Source: a virus
Length of the DNA: 35,796 nucleotides
Reading direction: 5' to 3' (one strand)
IMG/VR virus record: IMGVR_UViG_3300044701_000724
Coordinates: 1-35,796 of that record
In this document: in pieces, positions 28,987 to 35,796 of the stretch
Position numbering within the stretch: the first letter of the stretch is position 1
Layout of the letters: each line of letters starts with the position of its first letter
Made by a program: the position numbers and the translations under genes
The notes under the pieces: generated by a model
The model's input: the letters and a program-made list of their open reading frames with translations, nothing else
Databases searched by the model: none
What the model was told of the DNA's origin: nothing

Positions 28987-29522
28987 GGGAATACAATTCT
29001 TCTGTATGGATTTACAAGCAATTTAACCTCATTCAACAAATCAGGCTTAGAATACTCTTCTCTGTACTCATAATAGTGATACGCCTGACGATAGATTGCT
29101 TGCTTTATTGCTTCGTTTACCAAACTAGCATTGGTTACATAGCTAATGTCAATGTCTTTTCCACCTTCTTTAAGCAAATCACCAAATAAGGTGTAACCTG
29201 CTGTGCTGATAGAAGTGATTGGACCATAAGGCAACTTGTAGTTCTTAGGCAGGTGCAGAGCAATTAACCTAATGGTTCTGATACCAAGAGACTTCTGCAT
29301 ATACTGCTCAATGTTCTGTCTTGCAGATTTTAGAAACAAAGCAATCAAGTTGTCATCTGTATCGAAGTCAATCCTTGCGTAATCCTTAAAGTCCTCAATG
29401 TTGTAAGGTTCAACGTAACTAGCCTCACTAGTGAAAGTTACTTGTAGTCCTGTTGCACCTTGATAGTCATATACTGGCAATATATCGCCAAGCATATCTT
29501 CGTTATATTCGTAGCCTGCCAT
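28983..29522 (-). CDS. gp6-like head-tail connector
   Basis: The 179-aa protein has IEDFKDYARIDFDTDDNLIA (about 41-60) and ALFLKSARQNIEQYMQKSLG, typical of HK97 gp6/SPP1 gp15 ring proteins (YLRxD-x-DDxLI). An added C-terminal helix region (EAIKQAIYRQAYHYYEY) also fits. It assembles under the portal. It is the first gene after the capsid terminator. Confidence 0.9.
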   Translation of the reverse strand: MAGYEYNEDMLGDILPVYDYQGATGLQVTFTSEASYVEPYNIEDFKDYARIDFDTDDNLIALFLKSARQNIEQYMQKSLGIRTIRLIALHLPKNYKLPYGPITSISTAGYTLFGDLLKEGGKDIDISYVTNASLVNEAIKQAIYRQAYHYYEYREEYSKPDLLNEVKLLVNPYRRIVFP

Positions 29523-29536
29523 GTTGTAAAGATAAT

Positions 29537-29563
29537 AAAAAAGCCTTGGAAAAATCCAAGGCT
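29537..29563 (-). terminator. Intrinsic terminator after major capsid gene
   Basis: On the minus strand AGCCTTGGA-TTTT-TCCAAGGCT is followed by T5 (9-bp perfect stem). It is 25 nt after the capsid stop. A perfect 14-bp palindrome TTCCTAATTAGGAA (29582-29595) overlaps the capsid stop codon just upstream. Confidence 0.92.
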
Positions 29564-29588
29564 CTTAATTCAAACTAGTGATTCCTAA

Positions 29589-30749
29589 TTAGGAAGCCAA
29601 AGTTACCTTAATGAAGGCGTTGTCATAGAACACAGGAAGAGCAACTCTCTCTTCAACACGAACTAGGATTACGTTCTTCTCAGCATCGTCAGAGTTCTGA
29701 TCGAAGAATCTGATACGAGGTGCCTGACGAGTCAACAATTGAGCTTGGTTCCAATCACCAACGATACCAGTTCCTTGAGAAAGGTAAGAGTTAGAGAATA
29801 CAGGGATACCTACTACGTTCAACTGTCCAGTCAAAGGATTAACAGTTACAACACCAGGGAAGTCATACTCACCAGAACCAGCAGCTTTACCCAACAAGAT
29901 GTTTACATAATCTTGGTTGCTCAACACGATTCCAGTTGGAGTGTGAAGGTTGTTCTTCAACTGACGCAAAGCAGCATCAATCAAGATTTCGATGCTGATA
30001 GTCTTAGAACCATTGTAGTTCTCAGAGTTAGCAGCGTCAAGAAGCAAACCTTGGATAAAGGTATCTTCCTTCTTCAACAATTCAGCACGACCTTTGTTCT
30101 GCAAGAATGAAGTCATCCAAGCCAAATCCTCAATCATAGAGATTGGAACTCCCTTGATAAGACCTGCAATCCACTCGGCATCAGCCTGGTAAGTAGTCAT
30201 CTTAGGCTCGATTTCAGGCTTAGCACCATCACCATAAGCCCAAGTGTTAGCACCACCTACAGTAGCGTTCTCCTTTGGATACTTAACAAATTCACCTGCC
30301 ATAGTTCCACCAGGAAGGATGTTTCTGTAGTGGAAAGACTCATACTTCACCAAGATTGGATCACGGAAGTCAGTTACGAAAGGCTCATATCCTGTGAAGT
30401 CAGAATAGTTGAAATCTTTCATAGTCATTTCCATGCCCTTACCAGACTTTACGTTCTTAACCATATCAGCGTGGTTAGCCTTCAAAGTCTCATGCAAAGA
30501 CCATCCGAAGTTCTTACGCTCAACCTTCTGAGCAGCTTTTTCGTTAGCCTGAGCCAAAGCCAAATCCATTTCTTTCTGGATGTCAGCATGTTTTGCCTGC
30601 ATATCAGCAGTCAATTTGTCCATTGCGTCTTTAACTTTTGCGTCAAATCCTGCAACGTCTTTTTCTCTTTCAGTAGAGAAGTTCTTCTTAAGAGTAGTTA
30701 ACTCTTCTGCTAGGAAGTCCTGAACTTCCTTAATTTGCAATTCTGCCAT
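29589..30749 (-). CDS. HK97-fold major capsid protein
   Basis: The 386-aa protein has an N-terminal coiled-coil delta domain (about 1-85, K/E/A-rich) that acts as scaffold and is normally removed by the prohead protease. The mature shell part starts around residue 100-120. PFVTDFRDPILVKYESFHYR, PISMIEDLAWM, LLKKEDTFIQGLL and the late GIVGDWNQAQLLTRQAPRIR match HK97-type capsids. It overlaps the protease gene by 20 nt and is followed by a strong terminator. Confidence 0.95.
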   Translation of the reverse strand: MAELQIKEVQDFLAEELTTLKKNFSTEREKDVAGFDAKVKDAMDKLTADMQAKHADIQKEMDLALAQANEKAAQKVERKNFGWSLHETLKANHADMVKNVKSGKGMEMTMKDFNYSDFTGYEPFVTDFRDPILVKYESFHYRNILPGGTMAGEFVKYPKENATVGGANTWAYGDGAKPEIEPKMTTYQADAEWIAGLIKGVPISMIEDLAWMTSFLQNKGRAELLKKEDTFIQGLLLDAANSENYNGSKTISIEILIDAALRQLKNNLHTPTGIVLSNQDYVNILLGKAAGSGEYDFPGVVTVNPLTGQLNVVGIPVFSNSYLSQGTGIVGDWNQAQLLTRQAPRIRFFDQNSDDAEKNVILVRVEERVALPVFYDNAFIKVTLAS

Positions 30750-31788
30750 GATTTCTAAATGTAGATTTAAGTGATTCGATAATTAATTGTGCTTCTATTT
30801 CGGCTTCATCCTCCTCTGAAGTAGCAGGTGCTGGCTTCATAGTCTCATAAAGTGATTTAAGTCTTTCTTCTAGTTTTGCCAAAGTCTCATCAGTAGCATC
30901 TGAAGTTCTTACAAACTTCTCAAGTTTCTCTAGGTACTCGAATGCGTCAGACTCTGACTTTAGGTCGATATATGTAGTCTCAGGATTAGCTCCTAGAAAT
31001 TGTACTGCTGATCCTTCAAACATAATTACTTCTTTAATAACATTTGCCTTTCTGCTCTGGTCAAAGTACTGCTTGTCCTTTGGCACAGAGAATCCAAAGC
31101 TATGTTGGTTAATAAGCCCTGATTCTACCATCTTCATGAAGTCAACTCCAAGAGCATGAGTGCCAATCTTAGCCTCATATCTCAAGCCCTTCATATCCTC
31201 GTCTAGGTTAGTAATAAGAGCTACAGATTTCTTAGAATCATGGTCTAGCAAGTACTTAATAAGTTTCTTGCCTTGAGGTCCACGCTCCATGATAGTCTTA
31301 GTGAATGCACCTCTTTCGATGACATCACCATCTAGGTCTTTATTTCCGAACATTGCAAAGTAACCTGAAACAATACCTTGCTTCATGTCTGCATCTTGAA
31401 AGCCTTGATTTAATCCTTTAGTAAGCATATTTGCGTTCTGTTCTTTTATTTCTCCTAATTCTCTTAGTTTACTTCTACTCCATGATAGAGCAGCTTTTCC
31501 TCCCCAGGCATCGTACATCAAAAGACCGCATCCATCCTCGTAAGAAGTTGAAGCATCTAAATCAACTTCATGTCTACTTAGATAGCTGTACATCCTTTTT
31601 ATTGTATCTACGCTAAGGGCTTCTCCTTTAGCTAGTTGGTTGGCTCTCTGCTTTCCTACATCAGTTCCGCATGGTCCCCAGCCATTCTCTTCAACAAACT
31701 TCAGAACTCTTTTTGCATTGTTTCTAACTGCTTCAGGATAGTCTGAATAGCTGTCAGCGTTTTTTATGCTAATTAATTCCATACACAA
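30730..31788 (-). CDS. Prohead protease (U35-like) with N-terminal accessory domain
   Basis: The 352-aa protein is fused from two parts. Residues about 18-110 carry DYPEAVRNNAKRVLKFVEEN, GWGPCGTDVGKQRANQLAKG and GLLMYDAWGGKAALSW, an accessory domain I recall from many Bacteroidota phage head proteins. Residues about 130-275 are the HK97 protease: SGYFAMFGNKDLDGDVIERG, catalytic H183 (LLDHD) and S230 (NQHSFGFS). It cleaves the capsid delta domain. Start may be the second ATG (MELISIKN). Confidence 0.9.
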   Translation of the reverse strand: MCMELISIKNADSYSDYPEAVRNNAKRVLKFVEENGWGPCGTDVGKQRANQLAKGEALSVDTIKRMYSYLSRHEVDLDASTSYEDGCGLLMYDAWGGKAALSWSRSKLRELGEIKEQNANMLTKGLNQGFQDADMKQGIVSGYFAMFGNKDLDGDVIERGAFTKTIMERGPQGKKLIKYLLDHDSKKSVALITNLDEDMKGLRYEAKIGTHALGVDFMKMVESGLINQHSFGFSVPKDKQYFDQSRKANVIKEVIMFEGSAVQFLGANPETTYIDLKSESDAFEYLEKLEKFVRTSDATDETLAKLEERLKSLYETMKPAPATSEEDEAEIEAQLIIESLKSTFRNHGRIAN

Positions 31789-31818
31789 AGATTGAAAAAA
31801 ACTATTAAAGTAACAAAC

Positions 31819-33009
31819 TCATAGAAGATGACTAATTGCCTTCCTTGTATCCTCTCCATGCTCAAACCTATAGTAGTGAAACAAGTATATACCTTTAGCG
31901 ATACCAATCCTTAATCTGTGTTGCATAACTTTCTTGCAGAAGTGGTAGTCAAAGAAATGCCCTTGTATCTGAATACCTCCCTCAGGGAATCCACCAACTT
32001 GCCTCCACATACTCTTAGGAAACAACATAAACAATCCACCAATCACCTGCTGTATCGGCATAATCTCGATTCCATGCTTGTTATATAGCTCCACAGCAAT
32101 CTTTCTGTGATTTAATATATTAGAATCGTTGCTCTTCCTTCCTCCTACTAGCTGATAGTGCAATCCCAATCGGTTAGTCATACAACCCACTAGATCAAAC
32201 TCTCCTGCTCTAGCTATGTCCTCACATTGCTGATAAATCTTCTCGTGATACATCGGTAGCGTGTCAATGTCCCTAAGACAAATCCAATCGTTCTCAGGTA
32301 GCGTTTCGATTATATCGTTTATAGCCTTTCCAATGTTCTTGTCTGATCTCCCAGGGGTGATGTGATGCACATTTACATTCTTCTTGTCCTCAAGCTGCTT
32401 CTTATGTGCCTTAACCTTAATGTATCGACTCTGCAATGACTGATGCTGAATGTTCTCCATCCGTGACTGCGTAACCCACATAGCAAACGGAACTGCTAAC
32501 TCATCAACAGCAGTATGCTCGTTAACAATATCCCACACCTTCTCCATCAACTTATTCTGCACATCGTTGCGATTCGAACGCACAAAGAAATTGTTGTGAT
32601 ACAATCCTCCCTTGTCGCTGAATCTTAACTCCATGTAGTACCTGATCTGCCTTTTAACCATGTCTAAATCAATAGACCTAGTCATGGCATACTGATAAAC
32701 ACTATTGTGCATTCTATGGGTAAACCATATCGGATTACTAGGAGGCTCTGCTATCAGCTTAACATTCCCATCAATGTAGCAGACCAAATCGTATTCACTT
32801 AGATACACATGAGATAAGAACTTATACTTCCTAGATTCCTTATGTAAATCTTTACCGCCTTCTACATAGCATATATTCCACCCATCAACATTCAACTTTA
32901 AATCATCGGTAAATACCACAAAGTCCCACCCCTCAAACTTAGGAGCAGGACTTATCTCATCATATCCTCCTAGAAGTACAGTATATACTACCTTCTTATT
33001 TCTCTCCAT
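31819..33009 (-). CDS. Two-domain glycosyltransferase (TOD1/DUF616-like plus GT-A)
   Basis: The 396-aa protein joins two transferase-like domains. Residues 1-190 match DUF616/TOD1-MUCI70: VVYTVLLGGYDEI (7-19), WDFVVFTDD (28-36), ESRKYKFLSHVYL (58-70) and YIDGN (78-82). Residues about 212-385 are a GT-A fold: NIGKAINDIIE, WICLRDID with the DxD at 247-249 and GGLFMLFPKSMWRQVGGF. It probably transfers sugars. It overlaps its upstream gene by 22 nt and belongs to a three-gene cassette between portal and protease. Confidence 0.82.
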   Translation of the reverse strand: MERNKKVVYTVLLGGYDEISPAPKFEGWDFVVFTDDLKLNVDGWNICYVEGGKDLHKESRKYKFLSHVYLSEYDLVCYIDGNVKLIAEPPSNPIWFTHRMHNSVYQYAMTRSIDLDMVKRQIRYYMELRFSDKGGLYHNNFFVRSNRNDVQNKLMEKVWDIVNEHTAVDELAVPFAMWVTQSRMENIQHQSLQSRYIKVKAHKKQLEDKKNVNVHHITPGRSDKNIGKAINDIIETLPENDWICLRDIDTLPMYHEKIYQQCEDIARAGEFDLVGCMTNRLGLHYQLVGGRKSNDSNILNHRKIAVELYNKHGIEIMPIQQVIGGLFMLFPKSMWRQVGGFPEGGIQIQGHFFDYHFCKKVMQHRLRIGIAKGIYLFHYYRFEHGEDTRKAISHLL

Positions 33010-33635
33010 GTTCTCTCATCGTAGAAATTTAAGTTCTTGTCAGTAGTGCCATATCCAAAGATACATTCCTCCTTGTTTGCAATTATTGCAGGGAATCTTT
33101 CAGTTAAATACTTGTCCAAAGTAAATTTCTTTAGCCTACTCTTAACCTTCTTTGTATCCATCCAATAAAACGATCCACTATAGTGGAAACTTTCAGGTAC
33201 ATAAGGAGGACAAGGCAACAGCTTACCAAGCACACCTGCAAATATCTTATCGCCAAGCGTAGGAACATTATCTAAATTCTTTCTATACAAGTGAGTAATC
33301 CATGTGTCTAATCCACGCCACATCGGCCGTGTAACACCTTTGCAATGACCATAGAATGTCATGCCTGAATCTATTTCTACCAAAGATTCTAAGAAGTGGT
33401 ATGCTTCTCCTGTTGTGCTGATATTTCTCACAACTCGATACTCGCAATCTTTAGGCAACATATCCACAATAGGTGCCAAACTATAGTTACCATCTACTGC
33501 TATCTTGACAATCCTTTGACCATCAAAGACCTTCCAATAAACCTCTAAGAGCTTTAGATTCAATACATGGTAATGTCCTAGCTTACCATTGTAGTAGATG
33601 AAATAGATTAAATTTTTTCTAGCATCAGAGTCCAT
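32988..33635 (-). CDS. Putative glycosyltransferase or glycan-modifying protein
   Basis: The 215-aa protein has LIYFIYYNGKLGHYHVLNL at its N-terminus, TFYGHCKGVTRPMWRGLDTW (about 93-112) and YSGSFYWMDTKKVKS (about 147-161). The H-KG-TR-W and GSFYW-x-T patterns resemble proteins encoded in polysaccharide gene clusters, including rhamnan-synthesis-F-like transferases (memory, weak). Lacking a clear DxD, its activity is uncertain. It overlaps both neighbours (28 and 22 nt), implying coupled expression with the methyltransferase and the larger transferase. Confidence 0.65.
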   Translation of the reverse strand: MDSDARKNLIYFIYYNGKLGHYHVLNLKLLEVYWKVFDGQRIVKIAVDGNYSLAPIVDMLPKDCEYRVVRNISTTGEAYHFLESLVEIDSGMTFYGHCKGVTRPMWRGLDTWITHLYRKNLDNVPTLGDKIFAGVLGKLLPCPPYVPESFHYSGSFYWMDTKKVKSRLKKFTLDKYLTERFPAIIANKEECIFGYGTTDKNLNFYDERTWREIRR

Positions 33636-34141
33636 CCTGTAGGTGTTTGTGGCTTCTCTAGTAATTTATACCCTAGACCATTCCAAAACTCAATCCACTC
33701 TGGTTCATCCTTAATGTTAATGTGTCCCCATGCCTCATCATTTGGCGTTTTATGAGGAGTAGAACTGAATACTATCAATCGTGGCTCTATAAAATCCACA
33801 GCCTTAAAAATCTCATCATCAGTCATGTGTTCTGCAACCTCAATAAACAACATCAAGTCAGCAACCTTTGGTCTAGCAATCACCTTTAACTCAGGATATT
33901 CCTTCTTGCAGTAGTCCCTGTGACTCTTAAACACATCCAAGGCCATAATATCATATCCATGCTGACGCATTACCTCAGAATAAACTCCTGTGCCACATCC
34001 GTAGTCAATTACATTCTCTGCGTTAAACTTCTTGCAGTACTCCGCAACACTAGTAGCTAGGTTTACAAACGCTACATTATGCATAGTCAAGTTCATATCC
34101 TCGACCTCTGCTCTTAGAAACTCTTCTTCCGTTATTATCAT
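33608..34141 (-). CDS. SAM-dependent class I methyltransferase
   Basis: At 177 aa, motif I is VIDYGCGTGVYSE (44-56), motif II ends with an acidic D69 (ALDV), and FIEVAEHM (motif IV region) with GHINIKDEPEWIEFW follows, the layout of small-molecule or sugar methyltransferases (methyltransf_23-like). There is no DNA-methylase NPPY or PCQ. Neighbouring transferases suggest it methylates a glycan; protein or small-molecule substrates are not excluded. ATGA overlap with the 62-aa gene. Confidence 0.85.
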   Translation of the reverse strand: MIITEEEFLRAEVEDMNLTMHNVAFVNLATSVAEYCKKFNAENVIDYGCGTGVYSEVMRQHGYDIMALDVFKSHRDYCKKEYPELKVIARPKVADLMLFIEVAEHMTDDEIFKAVDFIEPRLIVFSSTPHKTPNDEAWGHINIKDEPEWIEFWNGLGYKLLEKPQTPTGWTLMLEKI

Positions 34142-34326
34142 GGCATCATAGATAGCAGCTTTATAGTCTGCTCTATTATTTCCTTCTTACCGATTCCTTC
34201 TTCAAACTCAAACGTATAGTCCTGAGCCTTGCACCAACAGCTGTATTCGTCTGTCAACCTTTGAGCCTTAACTGTTATCTTCCCATTTAGAGGATCAAAG
34301 TTCTTGGTCAATATCTTCGTCTTCAT
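34138..34326 (-). CDS. Hypothetical 62-aa protein
   Basis: MKTKILTKNFDPLNGKITVK is followed by a WCKAQDYTFEFEEG segment and a C-terminal helix. It overlaps portal by 32 nt and the methyltransferase by 4 nt, so it is likely translated. No family recognised. Confidence 0.68.
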   Translation of the reverse strand: MKTKILTKNFDPLNGKITVKAQRLTDEYSCWCKAQDYTFEFEEGIGKKEIIEQTIKLLSMMP

Positions 34327-35689
34327 CTTCCGTGTCTATTCTGTCTATGTTTTCTGTTTCTAAATCAGTTCCTCGCATATCACTCAACGGCATATAGTTC
34401 GTAGGTACCAACACCTGAGTCTCATCTACCAATGTTCCATATCCTAGAGCTTCTCTAATCTCATCCTGACTGAATACCATTGCCTGACGCATCCAATGTA
34501 CCAACTCCTTCTTATCACCTTCCAATTCAGGATAAACGTCAGTGTCTGACATCACAACCAAGGTGTTGTCATTATACCATTCTCTAGCCATCTTAGTCCA
34601 CACATCATCCATCTTTCTCAACAATGGCAATACGCAGTTAGTCACAACTCTAGTGTCACCTGTCTCACTATTTGCCAATGTTCCCTGCGGAGTCAACAAC
34701 TGAGACGGGTATCCGTAGATATTAGCAATCTGTCTCTCCAAGTCCTGATTAAAGTCCAAGATACCCATGTCCACAGGACTCAAGCCTATCTGCACCCACT
34801 TCAGGTCACTAGGAGTCACAACAATGTCTCCTGCGTTATGCGCACCCATGTGGTTCTGTCTGAACGAATCGTTAATCGCTACAGCCTGCTCGGCAGTCAA
34901 CTCTGACTGATCTGCGTGTCTAGCGTTACCACTAACAATACCGCTAGGACCCATGTTAGCAAACAACGACCCTTGAGCTACATCTGCAAATCTCTTTTGA
35001 GAAATTACATTCAAGCTACTTCTTAGTGGACTCAACCCCCAGAACGTACTCTCGTATCCTTGCCACTCAGAAACAGGGTTAAAGTACTTAAAATGTGCTA
35101 TCTGCTCTCTAGGGATGATATTCTCAAAGTTATATGTAATCGCATACCCTGCCAACGGCTGTGTTCTTTCTCCTGACATTACAGGCTTCACAGTCGGACT
35201 CGGCACACTCCACAACTCTACAGGCTGCTTAGCTCGTAATCCAACCCCAGGCACGCTCGCATACACAATCGCATTCCCTGTAATCAACAGATACCCTGCA
35301 ACCTCTTCTCTCAGCTGTCTGCCTGTGCTAGTCGGGTTCGGCTTATCCATCAGCTCCAAGAACGGATGCTGCTCAATAGATTCAAACGCCTTAACTCTAA
35401 GCTTAGCCAACTCCGTAGCATTCTCCTTGTTCTTCAAGTACTTCTTCTTAGCAAAGTACTTCTCTGCAAATCGCTTGTCCTTGACCTTATACAACATCAC
35501 AGGAGCATCAGCAGACTTCTCTACAATCTTAGAAACCACAGACTGTACTACAGGGATACTCTTATACGCCTTATCTATAAATATGCTGTCTTTTGCATCG
35601 TAAGGCATCCAAACCCCCTTTATATACTGCCATTGCAACGCCTGTGGTAAGCCTAGCTCCTTAGTTCTAAATGCCTTGAGAAGATTCAT
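34295..35689 (-). CDS. HK97-family portal protein
   Basis: The 464-aa protein forms the dodecameric DNA gate. KSIPVVQSVVSKIVEKSADA (43-62) is the usual first core helix, then PFLELMDKPNPTSTGRQLRE, GYLLITGNAIVYA, and EQIAHFKYFNPVSEWQGYES with GLSPLRSSLNVIS, all typical of HK97 gp3-like portals. The acidic tail DEDEDEDIDQEL is notable. It starts at the contig end; its first 20 bases are repeated at 1-20. Upstream by 32 nt in the circle is terL. Confidence 0.95.
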   Translation of the reverse strand: MNLLKAFRTKELGLPQALQWQYIKGVWMPYDAKDSIFIDKAYKSIPVVQSVVSKIVEKSADAPVMLYKVKDKRFAEKYFAKKKYLKNKENATELAKLRVKAFESIEQHPFLELMDKPNPTSTGRQLREEVAGYLLITGNAIVYASVPGVGLRAKQPVELWSVPSPTVKPVMSGERTQPLAGYAITYNFENIIPREQIAHFKYFNPVSEWQGYESTFWGLSPLRSSLNVISQKRFADVAQGSLFANMGPSGIVSGNARHADQSELTAEQAVAINDSFRQNHMGAHNAGDIVVTPSDLKWVQIGLSPVDMGILDFNQDLERQIANIYGYPSQLLTPQGTLANSETGDTRVVTNCVLPLLRKMDDVWTKMAREWYNDNTLVVMSDTDVYPELEGDKKELVHWMRQAMVFSQDEIREALGYGTLVDETQVLVPTNYMPLSDMRGTDLETENIDRIDTEDEDEDIDQEL

Positions 35690-35796
35690 CTATTTCTATT
35701 TTATTTGTAAAAGTACAAATTTTACCTAAATAATTTCCCCCTTATCAGCACAAACCCCTCACCCTTCTTTTTCACCATCAACTCAGTCAATCCCCA
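35670..35796. repeat. Right copy of 127-bp terminal direct repeat
   Basis: Identical to 1-127; see the left copy. In a circular map these two copies are one. Confidence 0.95.
35722..35796 (-). CDS. terL: Partial second copy of terL 3' end
   Basis: These are the last 25 codons of terL repeated by the terminal overlap and cut by the contig end. It is not a separate gene; the full gene is at 53-1288. Confidence 0.93.
   Translation of the reverse strand, partial: WGLTELMVKKKGEGFVLIRGKLFR

Noticed and set aside
1-35796. tRNA or rRNA genes
   Set aside because: Intergenic stretches are short and I found no cloverleaf with a TTCRA arm or rRNA-like sequence when reading them.

Overview
The window is one complete genome unit of a tailed phage (siphovirus-like, HK97-type head) that infects a Bacteroidota bacterium. 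The first 127 bases are repeated exactly as the last 127, so the contig closes into a circle of about 35,669 bp; the repeat is probably assembly overlap or circular permutation. The host assignment rests on promoters of the Bacteroidota form TTTG-N19-TAnnTTTG (near 1898, 4023 and 26769), A/C-rich leaders in place of Shine-Dalgarno sites, low GC, and familiar Bacteroidota-phage proteins (S74 tail fibre, M15 endolysin, protease with an extra N-terminal domain). I see no integrase or CI-type repressor, so the phage looks virulent.

Layout: two divergent transcription blocks start near 1.8-1.9 kb and converge at about 13.54 kb. The plus block (1.96-13.53 kb) is early. Its first unit (1959-3578) holds small unknown proteins behind promoter P1 and ends at two terminators. 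Next come a GC-rich island, nine iteron-like TAGTGGAAAA repeats and promoter P2, a near copy of P1. P2 leads into small proteins, an ERF annealing protein with its exonuclease, a T5orf172/GIY-YIG-like endonuclease that looks inserted, a multi-HTH protein, an origin-like region of phased GTGTAMAC repeats, a prim-pol/DUF3987 primase-helicase, a C5-cytosine methyltransferase whose gene also carries a 316-codon ORF in another frame, a VRR-NUC-like nuclease and a DUF1599-like protein.

The minus block is late and runs through the contig junction: TerS, TerL, portal, a methyltransferase/glycosyltransferase cassette, prohead protease, major capsid, head-tail connectors, MuF-like protein, tail terminator, major tail protein, frameshifted tail chaperones, tape measure, distal tail protein, S74 fibre, then a lysis module (two holin-like proteins, M15 endolysin, metallophosphoesterase, spanin-like protein). 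Intrinsic terminators directly follow the major capsid and major tail genes, and a consensus promoter precedes the major tail gene, which would tune dosage. A plus-strand mini-gene with its own promoter and terminator (23338-23600) sits inside the tail operon, like a moron.

The strongest leads are the dual-coded methyltransferase gene, the reversed moron, the two repeat arrays with a shared core, and the glycan-modification cassette inside the head operon.
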